From the NCBI RefSeq assembly GCF_040372805.1, contig NZ_BAABWJ010000006.1, positions 1-64,000 of the forward strand: a DNA stretch of 64,000 bases, written 5' to 3'. This DNA is from Pseudoteredinibacter isoporae_A. GTDB lineage: Bacteria; Pseudomonadota; Gammaproteobacteria; Pseudomonadales; Cellvibrionaceae. The notes under the pieces were generated by a model. That model saw nothing but the letters and a program-made list of their open reading frames with translations, made no database searches and had not been told where the DNA came from. Position 1 is the stretch's first letter. Each line of letters starts with the position of its first letter. The translations under genes were made by a program, and so were the position numbers. This document shows positions 15,950 to 24,570 of this stretch, piece by piece.

Positions 15950-16621
15950 TTACAGATTGGAATCCAGATAGGAGTCATCATCGTAAGTCCGCACCAGATG
16001 CGGGTAAAAAACAATCAGCACCGAGGTCATTGCGCCGTTGATAAAACCTTCAGGAAACAACATCAGTGCGTATAGATGTGCGTACTGAGCCAGCATTGCC
16101 CACTGGGCATCGGCCTGCAGTATATAAAACAACAAGGCCGAGCAACACAGCACGGCCAGCAGCGACAGCATTGCGCCAACAAAACCCCCACCCAGCATGA
16201 AGATAAACACATTGCGTACCCGCATGCGCTCGAGCCCCCAGATAAAACCGGCACTCACCGTCGCAGGCACAATAACATTCAGCAACAACTCAACAGGGAA
16301 CTGCACACCCAGTCGCCCCAGCAGCACAGCATTAATAAGCAAGGCGAAGGCACCTGCCACCACAGCCAGATGCCATCCAAACACCAGAGTTAAGGTCGTT
16401 ACCGCCAGAGGATGAAACGCCAGAACATCCAGGACATTCACCTGCAGCAACCAAAAAAACGCCAGACCAAGAGTGGCTCCATACCAGGCGTGCTGGCGCT
16501 GATTCAACGCAGCCAACTGTCCCCACGGGGCTTTAAGAGCGGCAACAAACACAATAAGAGCGGCAACAAGACAGAGGCTCCAGTAGATTGAGTTTTGTTC
16601 AGGGGGGATCAGCAAAAACAT
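15950..16621 (-). CDS. CbiM-like ECF-type membrane protein (COG3235)
   Basis: A 223-residue protein with about seven membrane helices. AFHPLAVTTLTLVFGWHLAVVAGAFALL and LMLFPEGFINGAMTSVL (split here) are features of the energy-coupling-factor CbiM-like group. Classical CbiM has an N-terminal MHIxxG metal site, which is absent here. No ATPase or T-component genes are adjacent, so its transport role is uncertain. It lies 27 bp upstream of the NAD-kinase-like gene, probably as an operon. Confidence 0.72.
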   Translation of the reverse strand: MFLLIPPEQNSIYWSLCLVAALIVFVAALKAPWGQLAALNQRQHAWYGATLGLAFFWLLQVNVLDVLAFHPLAVTTLTLVFGWHLAVVAGAFALLINAVLLGRLGVQFPVELLLNVIVPATVSAGFIWGLERMRVRNVFIFMLGGGFVGAMLSLLAVLCCSALLFYILQADAQWAMLAQYAHLYALMLFPEGFINGAMTSVLIVFYPHLVRTYDDDSYLDSNL

Positions 16622-16969
16622 GGCGCTATTGTCACTCTTTTGCCGCTATGGGCGCAATCCGAAAGCGTATTTTTAAACGGGCCTGCCCCACTTTTAACGG
16701 CTAGGGAAATTTAGGCGGCAAAAACTCGCCACCCCTGTAAAAACATTGCCTGAAACACCGCCAATAAATCGCCACACGCCGGGCGACAGGCGGTTACCCT
16801 CATCTAGATCATTGTTTTTAATGATATTTTTCTTTTTGAAATTACTGGCACGGTTTTCGCAATATCACTGGCAAGCCACCCTGATGGCAAGGTCAGCCGC
16901 TCTCTTTGGGGCAAGCATTGGCCACCCCTGCAATCAGGACAGATATAGAGATAACACTAGGATTGCTAT
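16622..16969. other. Divergent intergenic region
   Basis: This 348-bp gap separates the leftward CbiM-like gene from the rightward diguanylate cyclase gene. It holds a sigma-54-like promoter (16845-16861). No small gene or riboswitch fold was recognised. Confidence 0.5.
16845..16861 (+). promoter_or_regulatory. Putative sigma-54 promoter of the diguanylate cyclase gene
   Basis: CTGGCACG-GTTT-TCGCA closely matches the -24/-12 consensus, with GG (16847-16848) and GC (16859-16860) exactly 10 bp apart. It lies about 110 bp before the start codon. A single mismatch (TCGC for TTGC) and no visible enhancer site keep this tentative. Confidence 0.45.
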
Positions 16970-17926
16970 ATGGTCACATCAGTACAAATCAGTTCTCGCG
17001 CCAGCAAGGCTAAAGAAGTGATTGCGCCTAGCCGTATTGCCGTACCCAAGCAAGATTTGAGCGATGAACTCTTTCGCCTGACCCAACGCTTGCAGACCAG
17101 CCTGGAACTGGAACAGATTCTTGAAATCTTCTTTCAGCAAATCCAGCAACACGTCAGCATCGGCGGCATGGTATACACCACCCCCTGCAATCAACACATT
17201 AAACTTGGCCGCCCCAATATTCACCACGTGGATTACCAGCTCAGCCGGCAGTCCAATGACGGGGATGATGGCCTGGGTGGCGTGGTATTCAGCCGCGCCA
17301 AACGTTTTGCCGAGCAGGAGTTGATCTTAATTGAATCCTTTTTGGGGCCATTGATCTACCCTTTGCGTAATGCCCTGCTGTACCGCGATGCGCTCGCAGC
17401 TGCGATGTGCGATCCACTGACCAAAACCGGCAACCGAGCAGCCATGAGCAACGCACTGCAACGCGAGATTCAATTGGCTAATCGCTATCATCAAGCTCTT
17501 TCTATGATGGTCATCGACATCGATCACTTCAAAGCCGTCAACGACAACTACGGCCATGCCGCTGGTGATGATGTGATTTGCAGTGTCGCAAAAGCAATCA
17601 CGACGGTGTGTCGCGAGACCGATTTGACCTTCCGCTTCGGCGGTGAGGAGTTTGTGGTCCTGCTGAACAAAACTGACGCAGCCGGAGCCCGAGTGATTGC
17701 TGAACGTGTTCGCCGTTACATTGCCGGCCTGAACACGAAAACCGAACAGCATGATATCGCCGTAACCGCCAGCATTGGTACCGCCGAGCTCAATCAGGAT
17801 GATGACAGCATCAGTTTATTCGAGCGCGCCGACAGCGCCCTGTACAAAGCCAAGCAACAGGGACGCAATCAAGTCGTCAGCTACGATCTTGTAGACGAAG
17901 TTCAACGTTCATTGCTCGGAATGTAA
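16970..17926 (+). CDS. GGDEF diguanylate cyclase
   Basis: The 318-residue protein has an N-terminal sensory-like region (about 30-140) of uncertain fold and a C-terminal GGDEF domain (about 145-310). The active-site motif is GGEEF at 224-228. DxxTKTGNRAAM, the metal-binding IDIDHFKAVND and ADSALYKAKQQGRN are intact. It should make cyclic di-GMP. I see no RxxD inhibitory site directly before GGEEF. AGGATT precedes ATG 16970. A strong terminator follows. Confidence 0.92.
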   Translation: MVTSVQISSRASKAKEVIAPSRIAVPKQDLSDELFRLTQRLQTSLELEQILEIFFQQIQQHVSIGGMVYTTPCNQHIKLGRPNIHHVDYQLSRQSNDGDDGLGGVVFSRAKRFAEQELILIESFLGPLIYPLRNALLYRDALAAAMCDPLTKTGNRAAMSNALQREIQLANRYHQALSMMVIDIDHFKAVNDNYGHAAGDDVICSVAKAITTVCRETDLTFRFGGEEFVVLLNKTDAAGARVIAERVRRYIAGLNTKTEQHDIAVTASIGTAELNQDDDSISLFERADSALYKAKQQGRNQVVSYDLVDEVQRSLLGM

Positions 17927-17950
17927 AACGGAAGCCCTTGGCTTCCGTTT
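17926..17950 (+). terminator. Terminator after the diguanylate cyclase gene
   Basis: A perfect 11-bp stem AAACGGAAGCC/GGCTTCCGTTT with a CTT loop starts at the TAA stop. It could also serve rluB from the other side. Confidence 0.85.
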
Positions 17951-17987
17951 CTAATCAACTCAAACAACTACTTAATACGTCAATTGA

Positions 17988-18872
17988 TTATTTTCGTTTG
18001 CTTGGATTACTAAAGTGGTGCGGACGCTGTCCTTTACCGGCGCGCAAACGCTTCTGATGTCGACGTTGGTACTCACGCTCAGATTTACTCTGCAATAAAC
18101 GATCAGTGGCATCCAGACCGGCTGTTTGAGCCAATTCAGAAACCTCTTTATCGTTCAGTTCAATCCACTGTCCAACTCGCACATGGGAAGGAATAAAAAT
18201 ATTACCGTAGCGCACACGCTTCAAACGTGAAACGTTAACGCCTTGGGATTCCCATAAACGGCGCACTTCTCGATTACGCCCTTCCATGACCACACAGTAA
18301 AACCAGCGGTTCTTGCCTTCACCCGGCCCTTCGACAATATCAGTAAAGCGAGCCATGCCATCATCCAGCATAACGCCTTCACGCAAACGCTGACACATAC
18401 CCTCATCCACTTCACCTTGAATACGCACCAGATATTCACGGTCGATGTTCGATGAGGGGTGCATGAGCTTATTGGCCAGATCACCGTCGTTGGTGAACAA
18501 CAGCAAACCGCTGGTGTTAAAGTCGAGTCGACCAATCGAAATCCAACGGCCGGACTTCAACTTCGGCAAGCGTTCATAAACGGTGCGACGACCTTCCGGA
18601 TCTTTGCGGGAACAGATTTCACCTTCGGGCTTGTTGTACAACAATACGCGCGGGCGCTCGCGAACCGCTTGGTCAGCGCTGACACGGCGGCCATCGAAAC
18701 TGATACGATCGTCTTCGCTGACGCGATCACCCAGCTTAGCGAGTTCACCATTCACTCGGACACGACCGTCCGAGATCGCTCGCTCCATTTCACGTCGAGA
18801 ACCCAGCCCCGCTCGCGCTAATACTTTCTGTAACTTCTCATCAGGCTGAGCCTGATCATTTTCATTGCGCAT
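17988..18872 (-). CDS. rluB: 23S rRNA pseudouridine synthase B
   Basis: RluB makes pseudouridine 2605 in 23S rRNA. The 294-residue protein has an N-terminal S4 RNA-binding domain (KLQKVLARAGLGSRREMERAI, about 13-33) and the catalytic motif GRLDFNTSGLLLFTNDG with Asp117. The C-terminus is basic (RRHQKRLRAGKGQRPHHF), common in this family. It is the last gene of a leftward cluster rnm-yciO-scpA-scpB-rluB and starts 6 bp after scpB. Confidence 0.94.
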   Translation of the reverse strand: MRNENDQAQPDEKLQKVLARAGLGSRREMERAISDGRVRVNGELAKLGDRVSEDDRISFDGRRVSADQAVRERPRVLLYNKPEGEICSRKDPEGRRTVYERLPKLKSGRWISIGRLDFNTSGLLLFTNDGDLANKLMHPSSNIDREYLVRIQGEVDEGMCQRLREGVMLDDGMARFTDIVEGPGEGKNRWFYCVVMEGRNREVRRLWESQGVNVSRLKRVRYGNIFIPSHVRVGQWIELNDKEVSELAQTAGLDATDRLLQSKSEREYQRRHQKRLRAGKGQRPHHFSNPSKRK

Positions 18873-18878
18873 GCTGAC

Positions 18879-19850
18879 CTACTGGTTCTCTTTTTCGGCC
18901 TCATCGGCCATCATTTCACGTTCTAATTCGGCTGCCGCCGCCAACTCCGCTTCTTCCTGAGCAATGGCCGCGGCGAGTTCGGCTTCGGCTTCGGCTTCGG
19001 CTTCGGCTTCGGCTTCGGCTTCGGCTTCGGCTTCGGCTTCGGCTTCGGCTTCGGCTTCGGCTTCGGCTTCGGCTTCGGCTTCGGCTTCGGCTATCAGTGT
19101 TTCACTATCGTCAGCATCGTCAAGCGCTTGCGTATCGGCGAGCTCATCGACATCGTCGCTGTCGTGCTCGCCACGTGCTTCCGCTTCAGCGGCAAGCCGT
19201 TCTGCTTCGGCTTTTTCCGCTTCAGCTTCCGGATCGATAGGCAAATCTTTCGTCGGAGGAATTTCCATCTCTTCGTCCAACTGCAGTTCTGGATTCATTT
19301 TTTCCAAATCTGCAATTTCGCTCAGGCTGGGCAACTGCTCCAAACTGGTCAAATTGAAGTAATCCAAAAATTGCTTGGTGGTGGCATAAAGTGATGGGCG
19401 GCCCGGCACATCTCGATGGCCAACCACTTTAACCCACTCACGCTCGCTCAAGGTTTTAATAATATGCGAGCTTACTGCCACGCCTCGAATTTCTTCAATA
19501 TCACCACGGGTGATCGGTTGGCGATAAGCAATCAATGCTAATGTTTCCAACAAGGCACGGGAATATTTTTGTGGTTTTTCTTCCCACAGGCGATTTACCC
19601 ATTTCGCCGTTTCGGCAACCACTTGAAAGCGCCAACCGGTACCCACTTCAACCAATTCGTAACCACGCCCTTTGCAGTCAGCCTGAATATCTTCCAGGAC
19701 TGCTTGAATTTCTTCTTTGGCAGGTGGCTCTTGCTCTTCTTCATCGTCTTTAACGATAAACAACTCATGCAAGCGTTTAACGGTTAAGGGTTGCGCTGCC
19801 GCCAGTAAGGCACCTTCGATAATTTTGCGCAATAGAATGTTGTCGTTCAT
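18879..19850 (-). CDS. scpB: SMC-ScpAB complex subunit B with long Ala-Glu tail
   Basis: ScpB binds ScpA and SMC in chromosome segregation. The first ~190 residues are a normal ScpB: two winged-helix domains with KYSRALLETLALIAYRQPITRGDIEEIRGV and GRPSLYATTKQFLDYFNL. The remaining ~130 residues are an unusual acidic tail, including an Ala-Glu dipeptide repeated 19 times. Typical ScpB proteins are shorter (about 180-280 residues). The tail is encoded by a perfect hexanucleotide repeat at 18978-19091. It follows scpA by 30 bp. Confidence 0.94.
   Translation of the reverse strand: MNDNILLRKIIEGALLAAAQPLTVKRLHELFIVKDDEEEQEPPAKEEIQAVLEDIQADCKGRGYELVEVGTGWRFQVVAETAKWVNRLWEEKPQKYSRALLETLALIAYRQPITRGDIEEIRGVAVSSHIIKTLSEREWVKVVGHRDVPGRPSLYATTKQFLDYFNLTSLEQLPSLSEIADLEKMNPELQLDEEMEIPPTKDLPIDPEAEAEKAEAERLAAEAEARGEHDSDDVDELADTQALDDADDSETLIAEAEAEAEAEAEAEAEAEAEAEAEAEAEAEAEAEAEAELAAAIAQEEAELAAAAELEREMMADEAEKENQ
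18978..19091 (-). repeat. Perfect hexanucleotide repeat, 19 copies, in scpB
   Basis: The coding strand reads GCCGAA 19 times without error (114 bp). It encodes an uninterrupted Ala-Glu run. A six-base unit keeps the reading frame whatever the copy number, so slippage would change only tail length. Confidence 0.97.
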
Positions 19851-19880
19851 TAATGGCTTTATCCTTAAACATTTGCGCGC

Positions 19881-20903
19881 TTATTGCGCACGAGCCTTAA
19901 CGTGAATTGCCCCAAAGGCGTCGCTTTGAATAATTTCTACCAGTGATTCCTTGATCAGTTCCATCACCGCCAGGAAAGTAACCACAACCCCCAAACGCCC
20001 TTCTTCCACTTTAAACAAGCTCACGAAGGGAACAAATTGCTTGTGACTCAAATCGTCCAGCACCTGCCCCATACGCTCACGAGTAGAAAGACGTTCTTTT
20101 TCAACATGGTGACTTTCGAACATATCGGCACGGCGTAGCACTTCAGACAGCGCCAGGAGCACTTCTTTGAGATCCACTTCCGGTTCTGGGCGGGTTAGAT
20201 TGCGATCGGGTGGCTGAGCGGAACCTTGATGAATATCGCGTCCCATACGCGGCAGCTCGTCGATGTCTTCCGCCGCTTTTTTGAAACGCTCATATTCCTG
20301 CAATCGACGAATCAGATTGGCACGAGGGTCTTCTTCCTCATCCTCAACTTCATTACTGCGAGGCAGCAGCATTCGCGATTTGATTTCCGCCAGCATAGCC
20401 GCCATGAGCAAATATTCAGCTGCCAGCTCAAACTGCATGGCGTTCATCATTTCGACGTATTGCATGTACTGCTTGGTGATTTCTGCAACGTTAATATCGA
20501 GAATATCGATGTTCTGGCGTCGAATCAGATACAGGAGAAGATCCAAAGGCCCTTCAAAGGCTTCCAGAATCACTTCCAGTGCATCGGGTGGGATGTAGAG
20601 ATCTTTCGGTAAGGTGGTCATCTCCTTGCCATCAACAATGGCAAAGGGCATTTCCCCCTGGCTGGGAGGCTGCTTGCTCTCCTCTTCCTGACTCAAATCG
20701 GTGGAATCCGTGCTGTCCGAGCCTTCAGTGCTCTCAAGGCCTGCCTCGGCGACGTCTTCCTCGCCAACGGCCACTTCTGCATCCCCTTCTTCAGGAAGGA
20801 TATCGCTGTCTACCTCAGGCCCAGACACTGATTCAGCAGTGTCAGTCGCCATCTCGGCGCCTGCTAATTCTTCAAGTTCGTCCGTCACCCGGATACCTGT
20901 CAT
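19881..20903 (-). CDS. scpA: SMC-ScpAB complex subunit A (kleisin)
   Basis: ScpA is the kleisin that bridges SMC heads. The core begins about residue 110 with LEAFEGPLDLLLYLIRRQNIDILDINVAEITKQYMQYV, the diagnostic family motif, and ends with a winged-helix-like VVTFLAVMELIKESLVEIIQ. An acidic, Ser/Thr/Glu-rich extension of about 85 residues precedes the core. A promoter at 20924-20950 lies just upstream of ATG 20903, so I kept the long start; MPFAIVDGKEM (Met85) is the alternative. Confidence 0.93.
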   Translation of the reverse strand: MTGIRVTDELEELAGAEMATDTAESVSGPEVDSDILPEEGDAEVAVGEEDVAEAGLESTEGSDSTDSTDLSQEEESKQPPSQGEMPFAIVDGKEMTTLPKDLYIPPDALEVILEAFEGPLDLLLYLIRRQNIDILDINVAEITKQYMQYVEMMNAMQFELAAEYLLMAAMLAEIKSRMLLPRSNEVEDEEEDPRANLIRRLQEYERFKKAAEDIDELPRMGRDIHQGSAQPPDRNLTRPEPEVDLKEVLLALSEVLRRADMFESHHVEKERLSTRERMGQVLDDLSHKQFVPFVSLFKVEEGRLGVVVTFLAVMELIKESLVEIIQSDAFGAIHVKARAQ

Positions 20904-20918
20904 TTTGTATGTGAAAAC

Positions 20919-20950
20919 GGCGTATTATAACGCCTATTCTGCCTTGGCAA
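20919..20950 (-). promoter_or_regulatory. Probable scpA promoter with palindromic -10 box
   Basis: A perfect TATAAT (20929-20924) sits in the centre of an inverted repeat GGCGT/ACGCC (20919-20934). TTGCCA (20950-20945) lies upstream but with a short 15-bp spacer. The leader to ATG 20903 would be very short. Confidence 0.45.
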
Positions 20951-21017
20951 CAGCGCCCAGAAAGCCTCGAACTGAGTCTTCCGTGTAAGTAATGACCGCC
21001 CCAAGGCACAAAGGCAG

Positions 21018-21641
21018 CTAGGCCATGAAGTCCTCAAAACTGCCACAGCCCTGGCGTATGAGTTCCGGCGTTTCGCCCGTCAAATCAATCACCGTAGTGG
21101 CTTCCATACCGCAATAACCACCATCAACCACCAGATCCAATTGATGCTCCAAAGTCTCGCGAATGTCGTAGGGATCGGTTAATGGATACTCATCACCTGG
21201 CATGATCAAGGTGGAGGTCATCAATGGCTCTCCCAAGGCCGCAATCAGCTCCAGAGCAATGTTGTTCTCGGGCACACGCAAACCGATGGTTTTGCGCTTG
21301 GGGTGCATTACCCGGCGGGGTACTTCATTGGTGGCTTCCAAAACAAAGGTGTATGGCCCCGGCGTATGAGCTTTCAGCATACGAAACACGCTGTTGCTCA
21401 CCTTGGCATACGTTGCCAGTTCCGACAGATCCCGGCACATCAGGGTAAAGTTATGGTGTTTGTCGAGTTGGCGAATCTGGCGAATGCGATCAATCGCGTT
21501 TTTATCCCCCAAATGACAGCCAATGGCGTAGGCCGAATCGGTGGGAAACGCCGCCAATCCGCCTCGCTGCAAAATATCCGCCGCTTGATTGACCAAGCGC
21601 CCCTGGGGGTTCTCGGGGTGAATCTGGAAAAACTGGGCCAC
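21018..21641 (-). CDS. yciO: L-threonylcarbamoyladenylate synthase family protein (YciO)
   Basis: A 207-residue Sua5/YciO/YrdC-fold protein. Motifs are GGLAAFPTDSAYAIGC, KHHNFTLMCRDLSELATYAKV and PGPYTFVLEATNEVPRRVMHPKRKTIGLRVPE (three segments). The YrdC family makes threonylcarbamoyl-AMP for tRNA t6A, but YciO itself has little of that activity and its role is unclear. It lies between rnm and scpA, as in E. coli where yciO neighbours rnm (yciV). Confidence 0.92.
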   Translation of the reverse strand: MAQFFQIHPENPQGRLVNQAADILQRGGLAAFPTDSAYAIGCHLGDKNAIDRIRQIRQLDKHHNFTLMCRDLSELATYAKVSNSVFRMLKAHTPGPYTFVLEATNEVPRRVMHPKRKTIGLRVPENNIALELIAALGEPLMTSTLIMPGDEYPLTDPYDIRETLEHQLDLVVDGGYCGMEATTVIDLTGETPELIRQGCGSFEDFMA

Positions 21642-21746
21642 AAGGCACTCCTACATTATGTTTTATCGTGGGCTAAGCGCCTCTTTTGGGGGCCGCCCTT
21701 TGCCATTGGCTTTCGATAGCCTAAGCAAGCGCACATTAAGCCAGAC

Positions 21747-22583
21747 TTAATGGCGCCAGTGTTGCCACACCGGCTCTATGCCTTCAGGCAGGTAGCCACA
21801 ACAGGCTAACTCCTGCCAGGGTTGATTCGGTTGGTGAAAATCGCTGCCCAGAGAGCCTGAAAATTCAAACTCTTCTGCCAGCAACATGATATTGCGGGTG
21901 ACATTGACATCCTGCTTCCCACTGAGCACCTCAATGGCCTCACCTCCGGCTTCCTTGAAATCAGCACAGAGCTCTCGAAGTTTGGTTCGTGTCAGCTTGT
22001 ACTTATCAGGGTGCGCAAGCACCGCAGTGCCACCCGCCGCCTTGATCCAGTCAACCGTTTCAGCGATCTCTGGCCATACATTTTTGACGTCGCCAGGTTT
22101 GCCAGCGCCAAGGTATTTCTTGAAGGCCTGGTTGATACTTTTGACATGCCCTCGCTCCAGAAGAAACTGAGCAAAATGCGGTCGTCCAATCGTACCTTTG
22201 CCAGCGTTGGCCTGTACCCAGGCCAAACTGCCTTCCACACCGACCTTGTGCAGTTTTTGAGCAATGGTTTCGCTGCGCTCCGTTCGGCGCTGATGCTGAT
22301 TCTCTACAGCCGTTAATAATTCATCATTTTCGTCGTCTACGTTCAAACCAACGATGTGCACACCGCGACCATTCCACTGACAAGAGAACTCTATGCCAGG
22401 AATCAGGTCTAAGCCGCAATCTTGAGCAGCCACCCGAGCTTCCTGGATACCAGAGAGGGTATCGTGGTCGGTAAGTGCGAGCACATTAACAGATTGAGCA
22501 TGTGCCCTCGACACCAGCTCAGAAGGGCTTAAAATACCGTCCGAGTAGTCACTGTGGCAGTGCAGATCATAAATTTTGGTCAT
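21747..22583 (-). CDS. rnm: PHP-domain RNase AM / nucleotide phosphatase
   Basis: The 278-residue product has the PHP metal motifs DLHCHSDYSDG (His8, His10), ALTDHDT, PGIEFSC and GSDFHQP. This is the YciV/TrpH type, a 5'-3' exonuclease that also acts on 3',5'-nucleotides and matures rRNA 5' ends in E. coli. I chose ATG 22583 (MTKIYDLHCHS) over the longer frame to 22637. It leads the cluster with yciO. Confidence 0.92.
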   Translation of the reverse strand: MTKIYDLHCHSDYSDGILSPSELVSRAHAQSVNVLALTDHDTLSGIQEARVAAQDCGLDLIPGIEFSCQWNGRGVHIVGLNVDDENDELLTAVENQHQRRTERSETIAQKLHKVGVEGSLAWVQANAGKGTIGRPHFAQFLLERGHVKSINQAFKKYLGAGKPGDVKNVWPEIAETVDWIKAAGGTAVLAHPDKYKLTRTKLRELCADFKEAGGEAIEVLSGKQDVNVTRNIMLLAEEFEFSGSLGSDFHQPNQPWQELACCGYLPEGIEPVWQHWRH

Positions 22584-22752
22584 GGAAGCCCCAGACAACT
22601 GAAAACACGCGGTGGACAACGTATCCTGCAACCGCAAAAAACGTAAATATTGTAACGTGTTAGCCTTGATAACACACGAGCACGCAGAAAGCGCTCAGTT
22701 TTTGCACACAAAAACAAGCTTATCGGCTAGGACCAGGACATAAGACTTCACT

Positions 22753-23523
22753 GTGAACAACGACGAACAGACAAATAAGCACCAAACGGACGAAAGCATC
22801 AACGCCGATCCTATCCAAGCGGCAAACGATGGTCGCGACAAGCCCAAAAAAGAAAGCCTGCTGGCTAACTTACTGTTAAATATTGTGATCCCCACTCTGG
22901 TGCTGACCAAACTCAGCGGTGAGGATTACTTAGGCACCAAACTTGCGATTATTGTCGCCCTGGCCTTCCCCATTTTGTACGGTGCCAATGACTTGATTCG
23001 CAACGGCAAAATTAACTTCTTTTCCGCACTGGGCATTGTCAGCGTTGCGTTAACCGGTGGAATGAGTTTGATGGAATTACCACCGGAGTACATCGCGATT
23101 AAAGAAGCGGCCATTCCGGGATTGATTGGCCTAGCCGTGTTGGTTTCAATCAAAACCAAATACCCATTAGTGCGCACGTTCTTATACAACGATAAGTTTT
23201 TACAGACCGACAAAGTTTCTCAAGCTCTGGAAGCGCGCGGAAAAGTTGACGACTTCAATAAAGCGATGCGAAACGCCTCGATCATGCTATCCGGTTCTTT
23301 CTTTCTGTCTTCAGCATTGAATTATATTCTGGCGAAAATGCTGCTGGTCAGTGAACCGGGCACCGAAGCATTTAACGCTGAACTCGGAAAAATGACCGCA
23401 TTAAGCTTCCCGGTTATTGCCGTGCCAGCCACCATCATTATGATGGGCACCCTGTTTTATGTTTTTCGTTCTATTACTCGATTGTCGGGCCTCAGCCTTG
23501 ATGACATCATGATAGAGCAATAG
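22753..23523 (+). CDS. VC0807-family membrane protein
   Basis: A 256-residue protein with a hydrophilic N-terminus (1-35) and about six membrane helices: LLLNIVIPTLVLTKL, GTKLAIIVALAFPILYGA, ALGIVSVALTGGMSL and others. It resembles the VC0807 family of unknown function. In Pseudomonas-like genomes the septation protein YciB occupies the site next to yciI and rnm, so this may be a positional substitute (inference). The start is GTG 22753; there is no strong ribosome binding site. Confidence 0.75.
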   Translation: MNNDEQTNKHQTDESINADPIQAANDGRDKPKKESLLANLLLNIVIPTLVLTKLSGEDYLGTKLAIIVALAFPILYGANDLIRNGKINFFSALGIVSVALTGGMSLMELPPEYIAIKEAAIPGLIGLAVLVSIKTKYPLVRTFLYNDKFLQTDKVSQALEARGKVDDFNKAMRNASIMLSGSFFLSSALNYILAKMLLVSEPGTEAFNAELGKMTALSFPVIAVPATIIMMGTLFYVFRSITRLSGLSLDDIMIEQ

Positions 23524-23537
23524 CCACTGGAAATCCT

Positions 23538-23837
23538 ATGTATTACGCGATAATGAGTGAAGATATTCCCAACAGCTTGGAAAAAAGGCTCGCGGCACGT
23601 CCCGACCACCTGGCTCGCCTTGAACAATTAAATGAAGCGGGTCGCTTATTAATAGCTGGCCCCCACCCCGCCGTCGACAGTGAGCATCCCGGCGACGCCG
23701 GCTTCACTGGCAGTTTGGTTGTGGCTGAATTTGAAAACCTTTCCTCCGCCCAAGCATGGGCCGACGAAGACCCTTATGTCAGCGCAGGCGTATACGCCAA
23801 GGTTGTTGTAAAACCCTATAAGAAAGTACTGCCCTAA
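23538..23837 (+). CDS. yciI: YciI family protein
   Basis: A 99-residue protein matching E. coli YciI almost throughout: SLEKRLAARPDHLARLEQL, GRLLIAGPHPAVDSEHPGDAGF and AQAWADEDPYVSAGVY. YciI has a ferredoxin-like dimeric fold with a His-Asp pair; its reaction is not established. It starts 14 bp after the VC0807 gene, so the two are co-transcribed. Confidence 0.94.
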   Translation: MYYAIMSEDIPNSLEKRLAARPDHLARLEQLNEAGRLLIAGPHPAVDSEHPGDAGFTGSLVVAEFENLSSAQAWADEDPYVSAGVYAKVVVKPYKKVLP

Positions 23838-23870
23838 TTTTCAGGCAGTCCATACTACAGTGACAGAGTT

Positions 23871-24566
23871 ATGAGCAAGACCCTAAAAATCAATGTTTTT
23901 AAAACCGGTATTATTAGCGGCGCCTTGATGGCCAGCTTACTGAGCGCGCCGAGCTTCGCACAGCAAACCCGCTGGATTTCTGACGTTTTGTATGTCCCGA
24001 TGCGTAAAGGCCCCAGCAACCAACACACCATTTTGCACCGCGGCCTCAAATCCGGCACGCGTTTGAGCGTGATCGAAACCCAGGAAAACTGGAGCCAAGT
24101 CAGACTGCCCGATGGCAGTACCGGCTGGCTGCCCAATCAATATTTACTGGAAGAACCCATTGCCGCACTTAAGCTCGAAGATGCGGCTAAAAAGGCCCAG
24201 CGAAGCAGTGAACGCTATCAGGAAGCGGCCGACAAACTCAAACAACTGAGCGCCGAAAATGAAAGCCTGAAAAAACAACTCAGCAATTCTGAGCAAGGTT
24301 CCAACGCACTGAGCAGCGAGCTCAACCAAATCAAACAAATTTCAGCCAATGCCATTGATTTGAACAACAACTACCAGCAACTGGCCAAAGATCACCAACT
24401 GTTACAAACTGAGCTGGATGTCGCTCGTGCAGAAAATGAACGCCTGAAGAATGAAGACAGCCAAACCTGGTTTGTCTACGGTGCTGGTGCCGTTTTTCTC
24501 GGCGTGGTGATCACTTTGCTTGTCCCTGCCATCCGCCCACGTCGCCGCCGTTCAGAATGGGGTTAA
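23871..24566 (+). CDS. TIGR04211-family SH3 domain protein (YgiM-like)
   Basis: The 231-residue product has a signal peptide (to about ASFAQ, residue 31), a bacterial SH3 domain (about 32-97: RWISDVLYVPMRKGPSNQH, GSTGWLPNQYL), and a coiled coil (about 100-190). A C-terminal membrane helix (WFVYGAGAVFLGVVITLLVPAI) and basic tail RPRRRRSEWG end the protein. It is an inner-membrane-anchored periplasmic protein; SH3b domains often bind peptidoglycan. It stands 33 bp after yciI. Confidence 0.9.
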   Translation: MSKTLKINVFKTGIISGALMASLLSAPSFAQQTRWISDVLYVPMRKGPSNQHTILHRGLKSGTRLSVIETQENWSQVRLPDGSTGWLPNQYLLEEPIAALKLEDAAKKAQRSSERYQEAADKLKQLSAENESLKKQLSNSEQGSNALSSELNQIKQISANAIDLNNNYQQLAKDHQLLQTELDVARAENERLKNEDSQTWFVYGAGAVFLGVVITLLVPAIRPRRRRSEWG

Positions 24567-24570
24567 TTCA

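Noticed and set aside
18964..19362. Rightward 132-codon frame rich in Ser-Ala through scpB
   Set aside because: It is a shadow of the hexanucleotide repeat on the opposite strand of a well-supported gene.
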